Shown here piece after piece: positions 5,950-9,675 of a DNA stretch of 9,675 nt. Location: contig JAGVUK010000243.1 of NCBI GenBank assembly GCA_019136335.1, positions 1 through 9,675 on the forward strand. The letters are read 5' to 3'. The notes under the pieces were generated by a model. The model searched no databases, was not told where the DNA came from, and saw only the letters and a list, made by a program, of their open reading frames with translations. How positions within the stretch are numbered: position 1 is the stretch's first letter; every line of letters begins with the position of its first letter. This DNA is from Methanomicrobiales archaeon (GTDB taxonomy: Archaea; Halobacteriota; Methanomicrobia; Methanomicrobiales; Methanoculleaceae). A program made the translations under genes and the position numbers.

Positions 5950-7679
5950 CTCCCTCCTTTCAAAAATACGTTCGTTATACCCGCCCCTCGCCGCAATTCC
6001 ATCCCGCGAGGTTCGCCCCTCCGATAGCCTGAAGATCAGCCTTACGAGTAGTATTTCTTACAGATCGGTCCAAACGCCTCTACAACATCCCAACACCGTT
6101 TACTCATGTTGAGGATCCCTTCATACTGCACCGTACCCGTAGCGAGATCATACCGATGATACTCCACCACTCCGTCAAAGAACGTCATCACCCACTTGAG
6201 CGTGGGTTTTGCCGTCGGCTTCCCTGCTCGATCGGGAACAGTCTTACCGAGGTGCTCCAACCGCCTCCTCAATTGGTACTCTCCGAGTGAGTATACCGCC
6301 AGCATCAGCGTCATCATCATACCCAGGGCCTCGATACGCCCGTTGTTCTCCAAGAACAGATCCGATATCGTAAAACTCGAATCGTTCAGGAATCGGAACC
6401 CGTGCTCAACCACTCCCCGGTTCCCGTACCGCGCGAGAAGGTCTTCCGCCGCGAGGTCGAGATCATTGGTGGCAAGAACAAACCTGCCCAGAGCGGCCCG
6501 TTCTGCCACCCGGGCAGCCTCGTCCGGCCTGACACTGGCCGCCAGCAGGTACACCGCCCCGGGCACCCCATCCTTCTCCGGCCGCCCCCGGCGACCAGGA
6601 GCCTGCTGCCATCGGGTGACAACGGAAACAGACTCAAACTCGTAAAGGGGGTAGGTCCGGATCCAGCGCTCAGCCTCGGCAAGAGCGTCTGCCTCGCAGG
6701 CAAATTCACGGTTATTGAGGTGGGCGAGGGCTTTCTTCACCCTCTCATCCTCCTTTGACCGGCGCTTCTCCAGGGCCTTCTCCTGCTTCGCGTGGTCCGC
6801 GGCCGAATGGTATACCACCCATTTCTGGTGCACGCCGCCATAGCAGGACTCGGTCTCGAAGAACGAGTACCGGGGGTCGGCCATCGGGGCGAGGGGAAGA
6901 TCCCGGCGAAGCAGCGCCTGCTGCTCGCCTGTAGTCCCCGGCACCAGAGTAATAAAGAACGTCTCTTCACCGATTTTTTTGAAGGAGTCCCCGACATAAG
7001 ACGCAGGATCGGCGATGTAATAGAGCGGTTCCGGGAACTCGACCCGGCTCCGGAACCTGGCGAGCATCTCCGGAAGAGCAACCTTATCGTCGCCGTTGTC
7101 GGAGAGGAATCTCATGGAAAGCGGGACGCCGGCCTGGTTCACGATGAGACCCAGTCCAGACCGGTTCAACCCCCATCGCCCGTCTTCGGGATAGCCCTGT
7201 GCGACGTGGACCGTCGAGGTGGTATCGGAGGCGCCGTAGAAGTTGAAGCTGGTGATGTCAAGATGCACCTGATGATACCCGAGCCGGGTCACAAGAAAGA
7301 TCTGGCTGATGATCTCCTGGTAGAGGCGTTCCGGGCCATACTCCTCGATGGCGTCAAGCGTTCTCCCAATGACGTCGTCGGTGATATCGGCAGCCGTGAC
7401 CTCTTTTCCAAAAAGGCGTTCCAGGGGTTTGTTCTCGAACCAGGCAGAAAACAGGTAGAGCCAGCGCTGAGTGAAGCCAAGACCGTTCAAGATGAGCGCA
7501 AGGACGACATCGCCATGGGTCAGGGTGCGATGCTGAAGTCTCGGCAGCCGTGCGTTGACCAGGTCGACGATGCCAAACCCTTCGACAAGCGCAGCAATGA
7601 TCCCGAGACGAGCCAGGCATTTGGTGAAGGATTCAGGGATAACTTCCTCTGATACCATTTCGTTTAAGTATGGAGGGAG
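5950..7679 (-). mobile_element. IS1634-type insertion sequence (ends tentative)
   Basis: The full-length transposase at 6042-7658 must belong to an insertion sequence of about 1.7 kb. I could not fix the ends. The best short inverted match is CTCCCTCC at 5950-5957 against GGAGGGAG at 7672-7679 (8 bp perfect, about five of the next thirteen also agreeing). A rival pair is CCTGAAGATCAGCC at 6028-6041 against GGTTGATCGATTCAGG at 7743-7758, which needs gaps. Neither pair has a convincing target-site duplication outside it. An 8-bp palindrome AGTTAACT (7678-7685) and AT-rich DNA lie upstream of the transposase start. No passenger gene is present. Confidence 0.4.
6042..7658 (-). CDS. IS1634-type (IS4 superfamily) DDE transposase, full length
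   Basis: The 538-residue protein has the N-terminal helical region typical of the IS1634 group (LTHGDVVLALILNGLGFTQR) and a DDE catalytic core. Likely catalytic residues are D134 in HLDITSFNFYG, D217 in YYIADPASY, and E418 in RYGNRGVVEHGFRFL. A charged insertion of about 100 residues rich in K, E and R (about 285-340) precedes the last catalytic block. The IS4 signature Y-x2-R-x3-E-x6-K is Y411, R414, E418, but the Lys position holds Asn (N425, FRFLND). The C-terminal region LFLENNGRIEALGMMMTLML is as in relatives. No internal stop or frame break is seen, so this is the most recent and possibly active element of the cluster. The start ATG (7656-7658) lacks a clear Shine-Dalgarno; AT-rich sequence around 7681-7690 could hold its promoter. 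It is transcribed against the neighbouring IstA piece. Confidence 0.85.
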   Translation of the reverse strand: MVSEEVIPESFTKCLARLGIIAALVEGFGIVDLVNARLPRLQHRTLTHGDVVLALILNGLGFTQRWLYLFSAWFENKPLERLFGKEVTAADITDDVIGRTLDAIEEYGPERLYQEIISQIFLVTRLGYHQVHLDITSFNFYGASDTTSTVHVAQGYPEDGRWGLNRSGLGLIVNQAGVPLSMRFLSDNGDDKVALPEMLARFRSRVEFPEPLYYIADPASYVGDSFKKIGEETFFITLVPGTTGEQQALLRRDLPLAPMADPRYSFFETESCYGGVHQKWVVYHSAADHAKQEKALEKRRSKEDERVKKALAHLNNREFACEADALAEAERWIRTYPLYEFESVSVVTRWQQAPGRRGRPEKDGVPGAVYLLAASVRPDEAARVAERAALGRFVLATNDLDLAAEDLLARYGNRGVVEHGFRFLNDSSFTISDLFLENNGRIEALGMMMTLMLAVYSLGEYQLRRRLEHLGKTVPDRAGKPTAKPTLKWVMTFFDGVVEYHRYDLATGTVQYEGILNMSKRCWDVVEAFGPICKKYYS

Positions 7680-7812
7680 TTAACTAATAACACTTGTATC
7701 GGTGTGTGAACGTAGTACCCTGGCTTAAGGTTATCCCGGCTCGGTTGATCGATTCAGGATCGTGGTCGTTGTTACCGCGGAAAGTAGGTTTTTGACCGGG
7801 GGTAGCGGAGAG

Positions 7813-8184
7813 ATGTATTCCCTGGAAACGGTCGAAAAACTACTCGAATCATATGAGCAAACGGGATCTTATCGCCAGACAGCCCGTGAAATGGGTGTCG
7901 CGTATAACACCGTCCGGAAGTATGTCCTCCGCGCCCAGGCCGTTCGGGACGGCGCGATCGAAGAGATCGTACCCCGTGACCGCAAGATTCACCGACCCGC
8001 CCGCGTCGTCACGCCGGAGATCCGAGGGCTGATCCACCGCATCCTCGAAGCGAATCGCAGGAAACCGAAGAAGCAGCGGTGCAATGCCAGGGAGATCTGG
8101 CAGCACCTCGTTGCATCCGGCTACTCGTTGAGTCATTCTACCGTAAAACGCGAGGTAGCCCGGTGGCATGCAGAACAGGGTTGA
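7813..8184 (+). pseudogene. istA: N-terminal fragment of an IS21-type IstA transposase
   Basis: The product (123 residues from ATG 7813, preceded by GGAG at 7807-7810) starts MYSLETVEKLLESYEQTGSY and holds a helix-turn-helix (YRQTAREMGVAYNTVRKYVL). A second DNA-binding part follows (NAREIWQHLVASGYSLSHST, then VKREVARW). This is the front end of IstA-like transposases of IS21-type elements, normally 400-500 residues with an rve-type DDE core and followed by the ATPase gene istB. Here the frame stops at TGA 8182-8184 just where relatives go on toward the catalytic core, and no core or istB follows. The open frame extends upstream to a GTG at 7762, but those 17 codons do not look like the family. 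It may be expressed as a stand-alone DNA-binding protein; remnant is likelier. Confidence 0.65.
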
Positions 8185-8207
8185 TGTGAATCCTCTCCTC
8201 CCGCCCC

Positions 8208-8460
8208 TCATAACGAGGCTGGCGGACCTATCCCGGGGCCACAGTACAGCCGGGCTTGCGCATCCCGCACCTCACCCGCCGGGGTACTCAAACCACTCGA
8301 TGATATCCAGCCTGTCCAACAAACCCGGCAGCGTGCAGGTCTTGATCAACCCCTTCACCCGTTTCTTGATGCAGGAAGGGTAGATCGGCGCTACGGACTG
8401 GACGAACAACTTCCCATCAAGACTCTGCTCCGAAGAGACCGGGGCGCGCCGTATGTCCTC
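8208..8460 (-). pseudogene. Frameshifted C-terminal remnant of a second IS4-type transposase
   Basis: On the - strand the stretch VSSEQSLDGKLFVQSVAPIY, then PSCIKKRVKG and LLDRLDIIEWFEYPG is the C-terminal part of an IS4-superfamily transposase distinct from the one at 6042-7658. In relatives I recall, the core reads like LFVQFVALIYLSYIKKRM. The frame stops at 8272-8274, but shifting by one base lets it continue GEVRDAQARLYCGPGIGPPA and end SL-stop at 8208-8210, the normal family ending. A second shift near 8450 is likely, since LKEDIRRAP is expected where PQEDIRRAP is read. No catalytic residues remain upstream; homology fades past 8460. It lies 23 bases from the end of the IstA fragment, facing it. 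Confidence 0.65.
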
Positions 8461-8853
8461 TTGAGGTGGGCGGGGCATTTGCCGTATCAGATGGCGGCAG
8501 ATCGTCGCGGTTCTTGACGGTGAGATCTCGCGCCGGGAACTTCGGAAGGTTCTCAGCCTGAAGAAAGACCTATCGGCAACCGGCCATCCGTGAGGGTACC
8601 GCCGAACGATCCCCCGGCAGCAAGCAGCGCTGCCGTCCCACCCCGAAAAACACTCCCTCGCGGGGGAGGCACGAGCCGACCATCGCCATCGCGGATCTCG
8701 TCCCGGCACGGTCGTAACGGGCCGGCGATCGAGAACCGGAGCAGCAGAGCCGGCTCTGCCGGGACCTCCCCGGTGGGAGCAGCCCCTCATCTCACCGCTC
8801 GTGCAGGGCCGGCAACCTTTGAAGGTCCGCATACCCTATCTTCCCGGACGACA
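8461..8853. other. Degraded spacer with one possible winged-helix scrap
   Basis: About 390 bases hold no gene I can support. One frame on the + strand, 8465-8587, reads WRQIVAVLDGEISRRELRKV then LSLKKD and stops at TGA 8585-8587. This resembles the helix-turn-helix near the C-terminus of AlbA_2- or Fic-associated proteins (a GEISRRELRKVLSL pattern), but it is short and has no start. From 8588 to 8853 long open frames on both strands translate to Arg/Pro/Ser-rich, GC-driven sequence without family features. Confidence 0.35.
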
Positions 8854-8860
8854 GAGAGGA
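8854..8860 (+). promoter_or_regulatory. Shine-Dalgarno of the original trpF start
   Basis: GAGAGGA ends four bases before ATG 8865. It marks that ATG as the original trpF start, although the frame it opens no longer continues into the rest of trpF. No clear TATA box could be picked out upstream. Confidence 0.55.
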
Positions 8861-8864
8861 TCTG

Positions 8865-9498
8865 ATGCGCATCAAATTCTGCGGAACGGCGAGCCTTACG
8901 GGTCGTGACGCCGGCAGAGGCTGCGGATATGATCCGGCATCTCCCGCCGTTCATCGAACCGGTCGCGGTCACCCACCTGCAGGAGACGACCGACCTCGTC
9001 AGGCTCGCGAAAGATTCGCACTGCACGACGCTGCAGGTTCAGAATACCGTCGAACCGTCCGAACTCTCCGCCATCCGCGGTGCCCTCCCGTACGTGAAGA
9101 TCGTAAAGGCCGTTCATGTGACGGATGAATCGGCCATAGCGACGGCAGAACTCTACGAGCCCTATGCCGACGCCCTCATCCTCGACTCGAGGACAGAAGA
9201 GCGGATCGGGGGGACGGGTATCCCGCACGACTGGAACATCAGTGCGAAGATCGTGGCAAACTCGACAATCCCCGTTATACTCGCCGGAGGGCTCACGCCG
9301 GAGAACGTCCGCGAGGCAGTACGGAAGGTCCGCCCCTACGGCGTCGACGTGCATACCGGCATCAAGAAAGACGGCCTCCGCAACCCGGAAAAAACGCTTG
9401 CTTTTGCCCGCGAAGCGCAAAACGCGCTGCCGAACTCCGGAAACAAGAGATCCGCCGGTAAGATCCGATCCGGGAGTGAATTCGCCCGTATTCGTTAA
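8865..9498 (+). pseudogene. trpF: Phosphoribosylanthranilate isomerase gene with an internal frame-breaking deletion
   Basis: TrpF catalyses the third step of tryptophan synthesis, isomerising phosphoribosylanthranilate to CdRP. The 5' end reads MRIKFCGTASL from ATG 8865, which includes the catalytic Cys (C6) in KFCG. The rest is found one frame over from about 8903: TPAEAADMIRHLPPFIEPVA, the strand with the catalytic Asp LILDS (GAC 9184-9186), the phosphate-site strands VILAGGLTPENV and VDVHTGI, then a short tail to TAA 9496-9498. Relatives have about 25-30 residues between these parts (second helix and strand, GADALGF-like); they are missing and the frame is shifted. ATG 8865 now yields an 87-codon nonsense frame; GTG 8905 could start a 197-residue piece lacking the first strand and Cys, which should be inactive. 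LQVQNTVEP replaces the LQxHG-type motif common in TrpF, so a divergent paralogue is possible. No other trp gene is in the window. Confidence 0.8.
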
Positions 9499-9675
9499 CA
9501 TTCAGGCAGAATACTTCCGCCGTTTGCCCGCCTCGTGCCGGCGGGGTCCGCCACATCTCCGATCCATACAGGTCTTGCGCCCGGGTCAATCACTGCCGGC
9601 CATGCTCGCTCTTGCCGGTGCAGGCCGGATGATAACCCGGCCCGCATCAGGCGTTTACCACCGGCAGCGCCTGCG
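9499..9675. other. No supported gene after trpF
   Basis: Nothing convincing is seen in these 177 bases. A 6-bp GC stem (CCCGCC 9527-9532 with GGCGGG 9540-9545) lacks a T-run. An open frame from ATG 9602 reaches the window end without a recognisable motif. Confidence 0.4.

Noticed and set aside
6792..7652. 286-codon + strand frame opposite the transposase
   Set aside because: The - strand encodes the complete DDE transposase over the same bases; the + frame shows no family motif.
8590..8865. 91-codon + frame rich in Pro, Ser and Arg before trpF, and the long - frame over 8461-8832
   Set aside because: Low-complexity composition typical of chance open frames in GC-rich DNA; no motif, start signal or conserved ending.
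8896..9501. 201-codon - strand frame over trpF
   Set aside because: Antisense of well-conserved TrpF barrel motifs; no independent support.
9527..9545. Hairpin after trpF as a terminator
   Set aside because: Only a 6-bp GC stem with a 7-base loop and no T-run.

Overview
The window is GC-rich (about 60% by eye) and reads as a methanogenic archaeon of the order Methanomicrobiales, most like Methanoculleus. The grounds are an ORC1/Cdc6-type initiator fragment, an archaeal TrpF-like sequence, GC-rich codon use and transposase types common in methanogens. The genus is inference from recall; no search was possible.

Positions 1-5151 (+ strand) form a defence island. First comes the C-terminal part of an AlbA_2/COG2865-type ATP-binding regulator, with five in-frame 21-bp repeats and a winged helix. 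It runs out of frame into a long hsdR (type I restriction, nuclease plus SF2 motor, 1009 codons), which abuts a YgjP-like zinc metallopeptidase with no gap (TGA then ATG). No hsdM or hsdS is inside the window. Then comes an MNT/HEPN toxin-antitoxin pair that is visibly decayed. The MNT antitoxin gene is frameshifted by a perfect 26-bp tandem duplication. The HEPN toxin gene has lost its reading frame near the start and carries Arg where the RX4HXY motif should have His.

Positions 5148-5873 hold two gene fragments meeting head-on: the C-terminal half of an ORC1/Cdc6 protein (- strand, no AAA+ ATPase core) and the 3' tail of an unrecognised + strand gene with its own hairpin/T-run terminator.

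Positions about 5950-8460 are a mobile-element graveyard: one full-length IS1634-type (IS4 superfamily) DDE transposase on the - strand, the N-terminal piece of an IS21-type IstA transposase (+), and the frameshifted C-terminal remnant of a different IS4-type transposase (-).

Positions 8461-9675 carry mostly degraded DNA, then a trpF (phosphoribosylanthranilate isomerase) gene whose 5' end and Shine-Dalgarno are kept but which has lost roughly 25-30 codons plus the frame just after the catalytic Cys.

The main message is local gene decay. Only hsdR, the metallopeptidase and the 538-codon transposase look essentially whole, and hsdR itself seems to have lost its first few dozen codons. I found no clearly new multi-gene system. 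The points most worth checking are the disarmed MNT/HEPN pair, the regulator/hsdR junction and the trpF deletion. Single-base frame breaks could also be assembly errors.
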